Shown here piece after piece: positions 9,095 to 18,781 of a stretch of 64,000 bases of DNA. This DNA comes from Chrysemys picta bellii (taxonomy: Eukaryota > Chordata > Testudines > Emydidae). The position numbers and the translations under genes were made by a program. Location of the stretch: assembly GCF_011386835.1 (NCBI RefSeq), contig NW_027052955.1:24959-88958 (forward strand). Reading direction: 5' to 3'. Numbering within the stretch: position 1 is the stretch's first letter; every line of letters begins with the position of its first letter. The notes beneath the pieces are model-generated. The model searched no databases, had not been told where the DNA came from, and saw only the letters and a list, made by a program, of their open reading frames with translations.

Positions 9095-11948
9095 CTAGCA
9101 GGGGGGGCAGGAGGGATTCTCGCAGCAGTGAAGTGGGTTGCGGGGAAGTTGAGATCTTGACCCAAGTCATCCCAGACACTAATGCTAAGCCACAGGATGG
9201 CAGCATCTAGTGTCAGTGGAGTCCAAACACTATTTCAACCCCACAGTTTTCGATGAACTTCCCACAAGGAGAGGTGATGAGCACCCCCAGCAACACACAC
9301 ACACACACACACACACACCCCACTCCTGGTGGTGGGAGGGGAACAGGAGAAAGGACAAAAGAAGTAAGAGATGAAGAGAAAGGAAGGAGGGATGGAGGAA
9401 AAGGTAAAACAAAAAGGACAAACCCTAATGTCCCCAGTGATTCTATGGCACAAAATCCAAGGGATGGAATAAAATTCTGCCATCTTAAACTACTGTTTTC
9501 CATGCCTAGAATTCAGCTGGCACCACGTGGATCAGACTGAGCAGCTGCCAAATCCTCTTGGAGGCTCTTACCTTCTACACAGGGACGTCTGTTTTCTAGT
9601 AAAATCAGTAAAAGGAAAGGAGAAAACTCGAAAGAGGCTCCTGCACGCACTCACGTACGTGAACCCTAATACTCTCTCAGTCCTCAAAGAAAGACCCCGA
9701 GAAGGAGACTTGCTGAAGCAAAGCCACAGGGTCTCTGAGGTTTCCCTGGCCCTGTGCTCCTGTCCTGCCAGGCTGATGTCAGCATCTCTCTCTGAGCTCA
9801 CCACCTCCCTAACACATTTGACCAATAAGCTGACATCCTGCAAAAGGCCTTTGTGATGTCACTGCCACACCCAACCAAACCCTGAAGTGCTAATGTCCTG
9901 CTGCTGGCCTGACACTTTGAAGGTTTGAGGTTGTCATAACTATAAAGGGAAGGGTAACAGCTGTCCTGTGTACAGTACTATAAAATCCTCCTGGCCAGAG
10001 ACTCCAAAATCCTTTTCCCTGTAAAGGGTTAAGAAGCTCAGGTAACCTGGCTGGCATCTGACCTAAAGGACCAATAACGGGACAAGATACTTTCAAATCT
10101 TGGGGAGGGGAAGGCTTTTGTTTGTGTTCTTTGTTTGTGTGGGTGTTCGCCCTCGGGACTGAGAGGGACCAGACATCAATCCAGGTTCTCCACATCTTTC
10201 TAAACAAGTCTCTCCTATTTCAAACAAGGCGTGTTAGTTTTCCTTTGTTTTCTCAACTTATAAATGTACCTTTTACTAGAGTGTTTATCTTTGTTTGCTG
10301 TACTTTGAACCTAAGACTAGAGGGGAGTCCTCTGAGCTCTTTAAGTTTGATTACCCTGTAAGGTTAATTTCCATACTGATTTTACAGAGATGATTTTTAC
10401 CTTTTCCTTTAATTAAAAGCCTTATTTTTAAGAACCGGATTGTTTTTTCCTTGTTTTAAGATCCAAGGAGTTTGGATCTGGATTCACCATGAGTTGGTGG
10501 GGGGAAGGAGGGGAATGGTTAATTTCTCCTTCTTTTAGATCCAAGGGGGTTGGATCTGTATTCACCAGAAGTTGGTGGGAGGAAGGAGGGGGGATGGTTT
10601 ATTTCTCCTTGTTTTAAGATCCAAGGGGTTTGGATCTGTATTCACCAGGGAATTGGTGAAAGGTTTCTCAAGTTAAGCTTAGAAGTTTTCATGCAGGCCC
10701 CTACATTTGTACCCTAAACTTCAAAGTGGGGATACAGCCTTGACACAGGTACTCTCTGTGGATCACCCCACTCAATGCGTCTTCATTCTAGGAAGCAAGT
10801 GGGCTAGACAGTAAAACATCAGAGGCTGCTCCCAATGCTACACTCAGTGTTTCCAAAATTAGTAGACTTTATGGCCACAAGAGACCTTTAGAGCATCTAA
10901 TCTAAGCCCCTGCATATCATAGGCTTCCTGTATAGTACAATAGTTACTCTTTGGGCACACACATTCCAGAAAGGCATCTAGTCTTCATTCAATGACATCA
11001 AGAGATGGAGAATCCACCACTTTCCCTTTTAGTGAGTGCCACGGGGCTCCATTTCCCCTTGCACTAGCTCCCCATTTACAGTGAGCCAGAGCAGTACCTG
11101 CAGCAGGGAGAGGGAGTTGCTAAGGCCTCAGAGGAACAGCCCCTGCAGTGTCTCAGGCACATGGCGTAAGTGCCGGATGATGCGGAGCTGGTGCATCCCT
11201 TTGGCCGTGAGGTCCTCCTCCTGCAAGGGAACGAGAACCTGTCAGAGACTCAAATGCCCCGAGGAATCAGGGGCAATTAAGGACACCTGGAACCAGCAGT
11301 ATTTACACCCAGCGCCTGCCCACCACTGAGGGATGAATTCACCTCCTGAACCCCAGAATGGAGTCGTCTTCTCCTTTCTAGTAATCTCCAGTGCCAACCC
11401 CCGTCCTTGTAGGGTGAGCTCCTGCTACCTCCCCCTCAGTGCCCTTGACAGCTGTTCCACCTCCAAACCACAGCTCAAGTTATCAGAACCCTCTTCTCCA
11501 CCCCAACCCAGGTTGGGCAGGGAGGCGGCTCTAGCAGGGTGGGCAGGTGGGATTCTGGCAGCAGTGAAGTGGGTTGCGGGGAGGTTGAGATCTTGCCCCA
11601 AGTCATCCCAGACACTAATGCTAAACCACACGATGGCAGCATCTAGTGTCAGTGGAGTCCAAGCACTATTTCAACCATACAGTTTTGGATCAACTCCCAA
11701 CAAGGGGAGGTGAAGAGCACCCCCAGCAACACACACACACACACACACACATATGCCACTCCTGCTGGTGGGAGGGGAACAAGAGAAAGGACAAAAGAAG
11801 TAAGAGATAAAGAGAAAGGAAGGAGGGATGGAGGAAAAGGTAAAACGAAAAGGACAAACCCTAATGTCCCCAATGATTCTACCAGACAAAATTACAGGGA
11901 GGGATTAAAATTCTGCCACCTTGAACTAGTGTTTTCCATGCCTAGAAT
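9095..11948 (-). repeat. Macrosatellite block, reverse units, with LTR insertion
   Basis: The remainder of the unit interrupted by CR1-A runs to the start anchor near 9,719. The next reverse unit (9,720-11,948) carries an LTR-like insertion at 9,932-10,745 and is cut at its right end by the inversion junction. (CA)n tracts lie at 9,292-9,318 and about 11,729-11,751. The exon-like block lies at about 11,101-11,223. No supported gene. Confidence 0.85.
9932..10745 (+). mobile_element. Solo LTR-like element, copy 1 (814 bp)
   Basis: The element runs from TGTCATAACTATAAAGG to CAGCCTTGACA, so it has TG...CA ends with a short terminal inverted repeat (TGTCA/TGACA). It is flanked by gaggt (9,927-9,931) and caggt (10,746-10,750), a 4-5 bp target duplication with at most one mismatch. 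A TATAAAA lies about 45 bases in and an ATTAAA-type motif near 10,412; orientation is inferred from these. About 80-bp internal repeats (gatccaagg...ttggatctg) occur three times between about 10,450 and 10,670. No internal retroviral genes are present. It is the inverted counterpart of 21,270-22,042. Confidence 0.7.
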
Positions 11949-11951
11949 TCA
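11943..11951. other. Inversion junction between reverse and forward units
   Basis: Reverse-unit sequence ending catgcctagaattc passes directly into forward-unit sequence starting ttcactgctgccagaatccc. The shared ttc is about 3 bp of microhomology. To the left all units are reverse; to the right all units are forward. Confidence 0.8.
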
Positions 11952-12295
11952 CTGCTGCCAGAATCCCACCTGCCCCCCCTGCTAGAGCCGCCTCCCTGGC
12001 CAACCTGGGTGGGGGTGGAGAAGAGGGTTCTGATAACTTGAGCTGTGGTTTGGAGGTGGAACAGCTGTCAAGGGCACTGAGGGGGAGATAGCAGGAGCTC
12101 ATCCTTCAAGGAGGGGGGTTGGCACTGGAGGTTTCTAGAAAGGACAAGAAGACTCCATTCTGGGGTTCAGGAGGTGAATTTATCCCTCAGTGGTCGGCAG
12201 GTGCTGGGTGGAAATACTGCTGGTTCCAGATGCCCTTAATTCCTCCAGATTCCTTGGGGCGTTTGAGTCTCTGACAGGTTCTTGTTCCCTTGCAG

Positions 12296-12420
12296 CAGGA
12301 GGACGTCACGGCCAAAAGTGATGCACCAGCTCCGCATCATGCGGCACTTGCGCCAGATTCCTGAGACACTGCAGGGGCTGTGCCTCTGAGGCCATCAGCA
12401 ACTCCCGCTCCCTGCTGCAG
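12296..12420 (+). pseudogene. Exon-like block of the macrosatellite unit (representative)
   Basis: A pyrimidine-containing tract ending ttccctTGCAG precedes the block and CTGCAG/GTACTGCT follows it, so it looks like an internal exon of about 124 nt. The first frame reads QEDVTAKVMHQLRIIRHLR and ends at TGA after about 31 codons; a second frame is open through EAxSNSRSLLQ to the donor. The same block occurs in forward units at about 17,180, 19,290, 20,799, 26,159, 30,631 (cut), 34,017, 53,315, 54,815, 57,018, 60,397 and 63,840, and reversed at about 3,428, 5,048 and 11,101. All complete copies I read carry the same TGA. I do not recognise the parent gene; it may be an exon captured by the repeat, or chance. 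Confidence 0.4.
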
Positions 12421-12493
12421 GTACTGCTCTGTCTCACTGTAAATGGGGAACTAGTGGAAGGGGAAATGGAGCCCCCTGGCACTCACTAAAAGG

Positions 12494-12663
12494 GAAAGTG
12501 GTGGATTCTCCATCTCTTGATGTCATTGAATGAAGACTAGATGCCTTTCTGGAATGTGTGTGCCCAAAAAGTAACTATTGTACTATACAGGAAGCCTATG
12601 ATATGCAGGGGCTTAGATGAGATGCTCTAAAGGTCTCTTGTGGCCATAAAGTCTACAAATTTT
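12494..12663 (+). mobile_element. Decayed CR1 3' end inside the unit (representative)
   Basis: The sequence from gtggtggattctccatctct to the ggccataaagtct region encodes KVVDSPSLDVIE-like residues followed by RLDAFL in the best-preserved copy (61.6-61.8 kb). This matches the CR1 ORF2 C-terminus ([16 protein letters not shown]) followed by the CR1 tail. The segment is part of every complete unit, so a 5'-truncated CR1 was already present in the founding unit. Confidence 0.65.
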
Positions 12664-13065
12664 GGAAACACTGAGTGTAGTATTGGGAGCAGCCTCTGAT
12701 GTTTTACTGTCTAGCCGGCTTGCTTCCTAGAATGAAGACGCATTGAGTGGGGTGATCCACACAGAGTAGCTCAAACCTTCAAAGTGTCAGGCCAGCAGCA
12801 GGACATTAGCACTTCCGGGGATGGGTGGGTGTGGCAGTGACATCACAAAGGCCTTTTCAGGACCTCAGCCTATTGGTCAAAGGTGTTAGGGAGGTGGTAA
12901 CCTCAGAGAGAGATGCTGACATCAGCCAGGCAGGACAGGGGCTTAGGGCCAGGGAAACCTCAGAGACCCCTGTGACTTTCATAGAATCATAGAATATCAG
13001 GGTTGGAAGGGACCTCAAGAGGTCATCTACTCCAACCCCGTCCTCAAAGCAGGACCAATTCCCAA

Positions 13066-16000
13066 CTAAATCATCCCAGCCAGGGCTTTGTCAAGCCGGG
13101 CCTTAAAAACCTCCAAGGAAGGAGACTCCACCACCTCCCTAGTTAACGCATTCCAGTGCTTCACCACCCTCCTAGTGAAATAGTGTTTCCTAATATCCAA
13201 CCTGGACCTCCCCCACTGCAACTTGAGACCATTGCTCCTTGTTCTGTCATCTGCCACCACTGAGAACAACCGAGCTCCATCCTCTTTGGAACCCCCCTTC
13301 ACGTAGTTGAAGGCTGCTATCAAATCCCCCCTCATTCTTCTCTTCTGGAGACTAAACAATCCCAGTTCCCTCAGCCTCTCCTCATAAGTCATGTGCTCCA
13401 GACCCCTAATCATTTTTGTTGCTCTCCACTGGACTCTTTCCAATTTTTCCACATCCTTCTTGTAGTGTCGGGCCTGTTGGAGAAAAACAGAGTTCTCACT
13501 ATTTGTTTAGGTACAGCAAGTCAGATGCTTTATTAACTCTCACAATTGCCCAGAGGGAGAGAGCTAAGCAGGTCTCTCCCAGGTAACTAATTACAGCAAG
13601 CATTTATACCTTTCATTACAGAAATAACGAGGGACAGCTGCGTTTTGTTTATACATAGGCCATCTTGATATCTCATTTCTTCACTTGTTTTGACTCTTGC
13701 CAACATACAATATTTTCTATACCTTATCTACACAAGGTCTTCTACACCTTATCTATACCAGGTCATAATGACTTCTTACACAGTTCTTTCTCACCCGCCT
13801 CACACATTCCTCGCTTCTACAAATCTCGCGTTATTAGGGTTACAGTTAGCCTAACTCTTGCTAACGAACTGTCATGCATTGCATCCCCTTCCTGTGAGCT
13901 CTTTCTCTGCTTCCACAGGCCCAAAACTGGACACAGTATTCCAGATGAGGCCTCACCAATGTCGAATAAAGGGGAACGATCACGTTCCTCGATCTGCTGG
14001 CAATGCCCCTACTTATACAGCCCAAAATGCCGTTAGCCTTCTTGGCAACAAGAGCACACTGTTGACTCATATCCAGCTTCTCGTCCACTGTGACCCCTAG
14101 GTCCTTTTCTGCAGAACTGCTACCTAGCCATTCGGTCCCTAGTCTGTAGCAGTGCATGGGATTCTTCCGTCCTAAGTGCAGGACTCTGCACTTGTCCTTG
14201 TTGAACTTCATCAGGTTTTTTTTGGCCCAATCCTCTAATTTGTCTAGGTCCCTCTGTATCCGATCCCTACCCTCTAGCGTATCTACCACGCCTCCTAGTT
14301 TAGTGTCATCTGCAAACTTGCTGAGAGTGCAGTCCACACCATCCTCCAGATCATTAATAAAGATATTAAACAAAACCGGCCCCAGGACCGACCCTTGGGG
14401 CACTACTCCGCTTGAAACCGGCTGCCAACTAGACATGGAGCCATTGATCACTACCCGTTGAGCCCGACGATCCAGCCAGCTTTCTATCCACCTTACAGTC
14501 CATTCATCCATCCCATACTTCTTTAACTTGGTGGCAAGAATACTGTGGGAGAGCGTATCAAAAGCTTTGCTAAAGTCAAGGAATAACACATCCACTGCTT
14601 TCCCCTCATCCACAGAGCCAGTTATCTCATCATAGAAGGCAATTAGGTTAGTCAGGCACGACTTCCCCTTGGTGAATCCATGCTGACTGTTCCTGATCAC
14701 TTTCCTCTCCTCTAAGTGTTTCATAATTGATTCCTTGAGGACCTGCTCCATGATTTTTCCAGGGACTGAGGTGAGGCTGACTGGCCTGTAGTTCCCCGGA
14801 TCCTCCTCCTTCCCTTTTTTAAAGATGGGCACGACATTAGCCTTTTTCCAGTCATCCGGGACCTCCCTCGATCGCCATGAGTTTTCAAAAATAATGGCTA
14901 ATGGCTGTGCAATCTCATCCGCCAAGTCCTTTAGCACCTTCGGATGCAGCGCATCCAGCCCCATGGAGTTGTGCACGTCCAGTTTTTCTAAATAGTCCCG
15001 AACCACTTCTTTCTCCACAGAGGGCTGGTCACCTTCTCCCCATATTGTGCTGCCCAGTGCAGCAATCTGGGAGCTGACCTTGTTCGTGAAGACAGAGGCA
15101 AAAAAAGCATTGAGTACATTAGCTTTTTCCACATCCTCAGTCACTAGGTTGCCTCCCTCATTCAGTAAGGGGCCCACACTTTCCTTGACTTTCTTCTTGT
15201 TGCTAACATACCTGAAGAAACCCTTCTTGTTACTCTTAACATCTCTTGCTAGCTGCAACTCCAAGTGTGATTTGGCCTTCCTGATTTCACTCCTGCATGC
15301 CTGAGCAATATTTTTATACTCCTCCCTGGTCATTTGTCCAATCTTCCACTTCTTGTAAGCTTCTTTTTTGCGTTTAAGATCAGCAAGGATTTCACTGTTT
15401 AGCCAAGCTGGTCGCCTGCCATATTTACTATTCTTTCTACACATCGGGATGGTTTGTTCCTGCAACCGCAATAAGGATTCTTTAAAATACAGCCAGCTCT
15501 CCTGGACCCCTTTGCCCTTCATGTTATTCTCCCAGGGGATCCTGCCCATCTGTTCCCTGAGGGAGTCAAAGTCTGCTTTTCTGAAGTCCAGGGTCCGTAT
15601 TCTGCTGCTCTCCTTTCTTCCTTGTGTCAGGATCCTGAGCTCGACCATCTCATGGTCACTGCCTCCCAGGTTCCCATCCACTTTTGCTTCCCCTACTAAT
15701 TCTTCCCTGTTTGTGAGCAGCAGGTCGAGAAAAGCTCTGCCCCTAGTTGGTTCCTCCAGCACTTGCACCAGGAAATTGTGCCCTACACTTTCCAAAAACT
15801 TCCTGTATTGTCTGTGCACCGCTGTATTGCTCTCCTAGCAGATATCAGGGTGATTAAAGTCTCCCATGAGAACCAGGGCCTGCGATCTAGCAACTTCTGC
15901 TAGTTGCCAGAAGAAAGCCTCGTCCACCTCATCCCCCTGGTCTGGTGGTCTATAGCAGACTCCAACCGTGACATCCCCCTTGTTGCTCACACTTCTCAAC

Positions 16001-16137
16001 TTTATCCAGAGACTCTCAGGTTTTTCTACAGTTTCATACCGGACCTCTGAGCACTCATACTCCTCTCTTACATACAATGCAACTCCCCCACCTTTTCTGC
16101 CCTGCCTGTCCTTCCTGAACAGTTTATATCCATCCAT
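13066..16137 (-). pseudogene. CR1-B ORF2, copy B2 (endonuclease-RT), interrupted
   Basis: From the 5' side the frame 16,137-15,835 holds the endonuclease core (GDFNHPDIC) and ends at a TAG where other copies encode Trp (CWE). From 15,819 the same protein continues for about 630 codons: SDHE motif, linker, then reverse transcriptase with motif [10 protein letters not shown], motif [10 protein letters not shown] (one extra Val relative to copy B3) and motif C FADD. It is then split by the LTR inserted at 13,475-13,917. The C-terminal domain resumes at 13,452 and ends at 13,066 ([16 protein letters not shown]). Apart from the nonsense codon and the LTR this is the best-preserved CR1-B polymerase here. 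Confidence 0.88.
13475..13917 (-). mobile_element. Solo LTR (443 bp) nested in CR1-B copy B2
   Basis: The ends are TG...CA (TGTTGGAGAAAA to TTCCACA on the plus strand). It is flanked by a perfect 4-bp duplication GGCC (13,471-13,474 and 13,918-13,921); the empty site is visible in copy B3 near 35,335 as a single gtggggcccaaaa. On the minus strand a TATAAA lies at 13,603-13,608 and AATAAA at 13,529-13,534, about 55 bases before the 3' end, as in a retroviral U3-R-U5. A 4-bp duplication suits gammaretrovirus-like (ERV1) integration. No viral genes remain. Confidence 0.82.
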
Positions 16138-16581
16138 GACAGTACTCCAGTCATGTGAGTTATCCCACCAAGTGTCTGTTATTGCTTCAGCAAGTCTCCT
16201 TCTCGAGGTCTCTCTTTGAGGACTGAGAGAGTATTAGTGTTCACATGTGTGAGTGCGAGCAGGAGCCTCTTTGGAGTTTTCTCCTTTCCTTTGACGGATT
16301 TTACTAGAAAACAGACGTCCCTATTTAGAAGGTAAGAGCCTCCAAGAGGTTTTGGAACCTGCTCAGTCTGATCCATCTGGTGCCAGCTGAATTCTAGGCA
16401 TGGAAAACACTAGGTTAAGGTGGCAGAATTTTATTCCCTCTGTGGGATTTTGTCCCGTAGAATCACAGGGGACATTAGTGTTTGTCATTTTCGTTTTACC
16501 TTTTCCTCCATCCCTCCTTCCTTTCTCTTCATCTCTTACTTCTTTTGTCCTTTCTCCTGTTCACCTGCCACCACCAGGAGT

Positions 16582-16582
<1 letters not shown>

Positions 16583-16672
<90 letters not shown>
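16583..16672 (+). repeat. (GT)45 microsatellite
   Basis: This is an uninterrupted 90-bp GT run, the longest in the window, at the fixed microsatellite position of the unit. Translations rich in Val-Cys or His-Thr across it are artefacts of the dinucleotide. Confidence 0.97.
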
Positions 16673-16673
<1 letters not shown>

Positions 16674-18155
16674 GCTGGGGGTGCTCTTCACCTCCCCTTG
16701 TGGGAAGTTGATCCAAAACTGTGAGGTTGAAATAGTGCTTGAACTCCAATGACACTAGATGCTGCCATCCTGTGGCTTAGCATTAGTGTCTGGGATGATT
16801 GGGGCAAGATCTCAACCTCCCCGCAACCCACTTCACTGCTGGCAGAATCCCTCCTGCCCCCCCTGCTAGAGCCGCCTCCCTGCCCAACCTGGGTGGGGGT
16901 GGAGAAGAGGGTTCTGATAACTTGAGCTGTGGTTTGGAGGTGGAACAGCTGTCAAGGGCACTGAGGGGGAAGTAGCAGGATCTCATCCTTCAAGGAGGGG
17001 GGTTGGCACTGGAGGTTACTAGAAAGGACAAGAAGACTCCATTCTGGGGTTCAGGAGGTGAATTCATCCCTCAGTGGTGGGGAGGTGCTGGGTGGAAATA
17101 CTGCTGGTTCCAGATGCCCTTAATTCCCCCTGATTCCTCGGGGCGTTTGAGTCTTTGACAGGTTCTCGTTCCCCTGCAGCAGGAGGACGTCATGGCCAGA
17201 GTGATGCACCAGCTCTGCATCATCCGGCACTTGTGCCAGGTGCCTTAGACACTGCAAGGGCTGTGCCTCTGTGGACATCAGCAACTCCCATTCCCTGCTG
17301 CAGGTACTGCTCTGGCTCACTGTAAATGGCGAGCTAGTGGAAGGGGAAATGGAGCCCCCTGGCACTCAGTAAAAGGGAAAGTGGTGGATTCTCCATCTCT
17401 TGATGTCATTTCATGAAGACTAGATGCCTTTCTGGAATGTGTGTGCCCAAAAAGTACCTATTGTACTATACAGGAAGCCTATGATATGCAGGGGGTTAGA
17501 TGAGATGTTCTAAAGGTCTCTTCTGGCCATAAAGTGTATTAATTTTGGAAACACTGAGTGTAGCATTGGGAGCAGCCTCTAATGTTTTACTGTCTAACCG
17601 GCTTGCTTCCTAGAATGAAGACGCATTGAGTGGGGTGATCCACAGAGAGTAGCTCAAACCTTCAAAGTGTCAGGCCAGCAGCAGGACATTAGCACTTCAG
17701 GGGATGGGTGGGTGTGGCAGTAACATCACAAAGGCCTTTTGCAAGAGCTCAGCCTATTGGTCAAAGTTGTTAGGGAGGTGGTGACCTCAGAGAGAGATGC
17801 TCACATCAGCCAGGCAAAACAGGGGCGCAGGGCCAGGGAAACCTCAGAGACCCCTGTGGCTTTGCTTCAGCAAGTCTCCTTCTCGAGCTCTCTTTGAGGA
17901 CTGAGAGAGTATTAGGGTTCACATATGTGAGTGTGAGCAGGAGCCTCTTTCGAGTTTTCTCCTTTCCTTTTACCCATTTTACTAGAAAACAGAAGTCCCT
18001 GTTGAGAAAGTAAGTGCCTCGGAGAGGTTTGTAACCTGTTCAGTCTGATCCACCTGGTGCCATCTGAATTCTAGGCATGGAAAACACTAGCTTAAGGTGG
18101 CAGAATTTTATTCCCTCCCTGGGATTTTGTCCCGTAGAATCACTGGGGATATTAG

Positions 18156-18634
18156 GAAAACAACAAGGAGTCTGGTGGCACCTTAAAGACTAACAGATTT
18201 ATTTGGGCATAAGCTTTCGTGAGTAAAAACCTCACTTCTTCGGATGCATAGAGTGAAAGTTACAGATGCAGGCATTATATACTGACACATGGAGAGCAGG
18301 GAGTTACTTCACAAGTGGAGAACCAGTGTTGACAGGGCCAATTCAAAAATCAGGGTGGATGTAGTCCACTCCAAATAATAGATGAGGAGGTGTCAATTCC
18401 AGGAGAGGAAAAGCTGCTTCTGTAGTGAGCCAGCCACTCCCAGTCCCTATTCAAGCCCAGATTAATGGTGTTGAATTTGCAAATGAATTTTAGTTCTGCT
18501 GTTTCTCTTTGAAGTCTGTTTCTGAAGTTTTTTTGTTCAATGATAGTGACTTTTAAATCTGTAATAGAATGACCAGGGAGATTGAAGTGTTCACATACTG
18601 TCTTATGTATGTTACCATTGCTGATGTCCGACAT
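18156..18634 (-). pseudogene. Old 5'-truncated Penelope-like element fragment
   Basis: On the minus strand a frame at about 18,350-18,625 encodes the PLE C-terminus: ISNGNIHKTVCEHFNLPGHS, then RLQRETAELKFICKF. This corresponds to residues about 803-893 of the intact copies at 41-53 kb, with roughly two-thirds of residues alike. The 3' part retains the conserved tail and a hammerhead-like sequence. The fragment is flanked by an 11-bp duplication, ggggatattag (18,145-18,155) and ggggacattag (18,635-18,645), which matches the uninterrupted sequence in other units. It inserted into an already formed unit and was truncated on insertion. Confidence 0.85.
18207..18247 (-). ncRNA. Degraded hammerhead-like motif of the old PLE
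   Basis: The minus strand reads GCAT, CCGAAGA, a GTGAGGT..ACTCAC hairpin, GAAA, GCTT, ATGC. The core CUGANGA has become CCGAAGA (U4 changed), which should abolish cleavage. The order and spacing match the motif in the intact array. Confidence 0.4.
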
Positions 18635-18748
18635 GGGGACATTAGGGTTTGTCCTTTTCCTTTTACCTTTTCCTCCATCCCTCCTTCCTTTCTCTTCATC
18701 TCTTACTTCTTTTGTCCTTTCTCTTGTTCCCCTCACACCACCAGGAGT

Positions 18749-18750
<2 letters not shown>

Positions 18751-18780
<30 letters not shown>
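18751..18780 (+). repeat. (TG)15 microsatellite
   Basis: A 30-bp TG run at the microsatellite position of the unit starting at 17,864. Confidence 0.95.

Positions 18781-18781
<1 letters not shown>

Larger units (their letters stand above)
11949..12978 (+). repeat. Macrosatellite, partial forward unit
   Basis: This is the distal two-thirds of one forward unit, starting mid-unit at the inversion junction and ending at the unit boundary, where CR1-B copy B2 begins. It holds the exon-like block (12,296-12,420) and the decayed CR1 3' end (about 12,494-12,663). Confidence 0.85.
12979..16183 (-). mobile_element. CR1-B LINE, copy B2, 5'-truncated, with nested LTR
   Basis: The 3' tail starts catagaatcatagaatatcag at 12,979. 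The element is truncated in the endonuclease region at 16,183, where the unit start anchor resumes. It sits exactly at a unit boundary (cttt before, gcttcag after). A 443-bp LTR is inserted at 13,475-13,917. Confidence 0.92.

Noticed and set aside
9932..10745. Calling the LTR-like element a DNA transposon because of its inverted ends (TGTCA/TGACA)
   Set aside because: TG...CA ends, a 4-5 bp duplication and the TATA/ATTAAA layout fit an LTR better, and no transposase remnant is seen. A non-autonomous element cannot be fully excluded.
12296..12420. Assigning the exon-like block to a named gene family
   Set aside because: The ~31-residue peptide is too short and I do not recognise it; naming a parent gene would be a guess.
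16482..16755. Open frames rich in Val-Cys or His-Thr over TG/CA tracts, here and in most units
   Set aside because: They are translations of the dinucleotide microsatellite and the adjoining pyrimidine tract, present in several frames at once.
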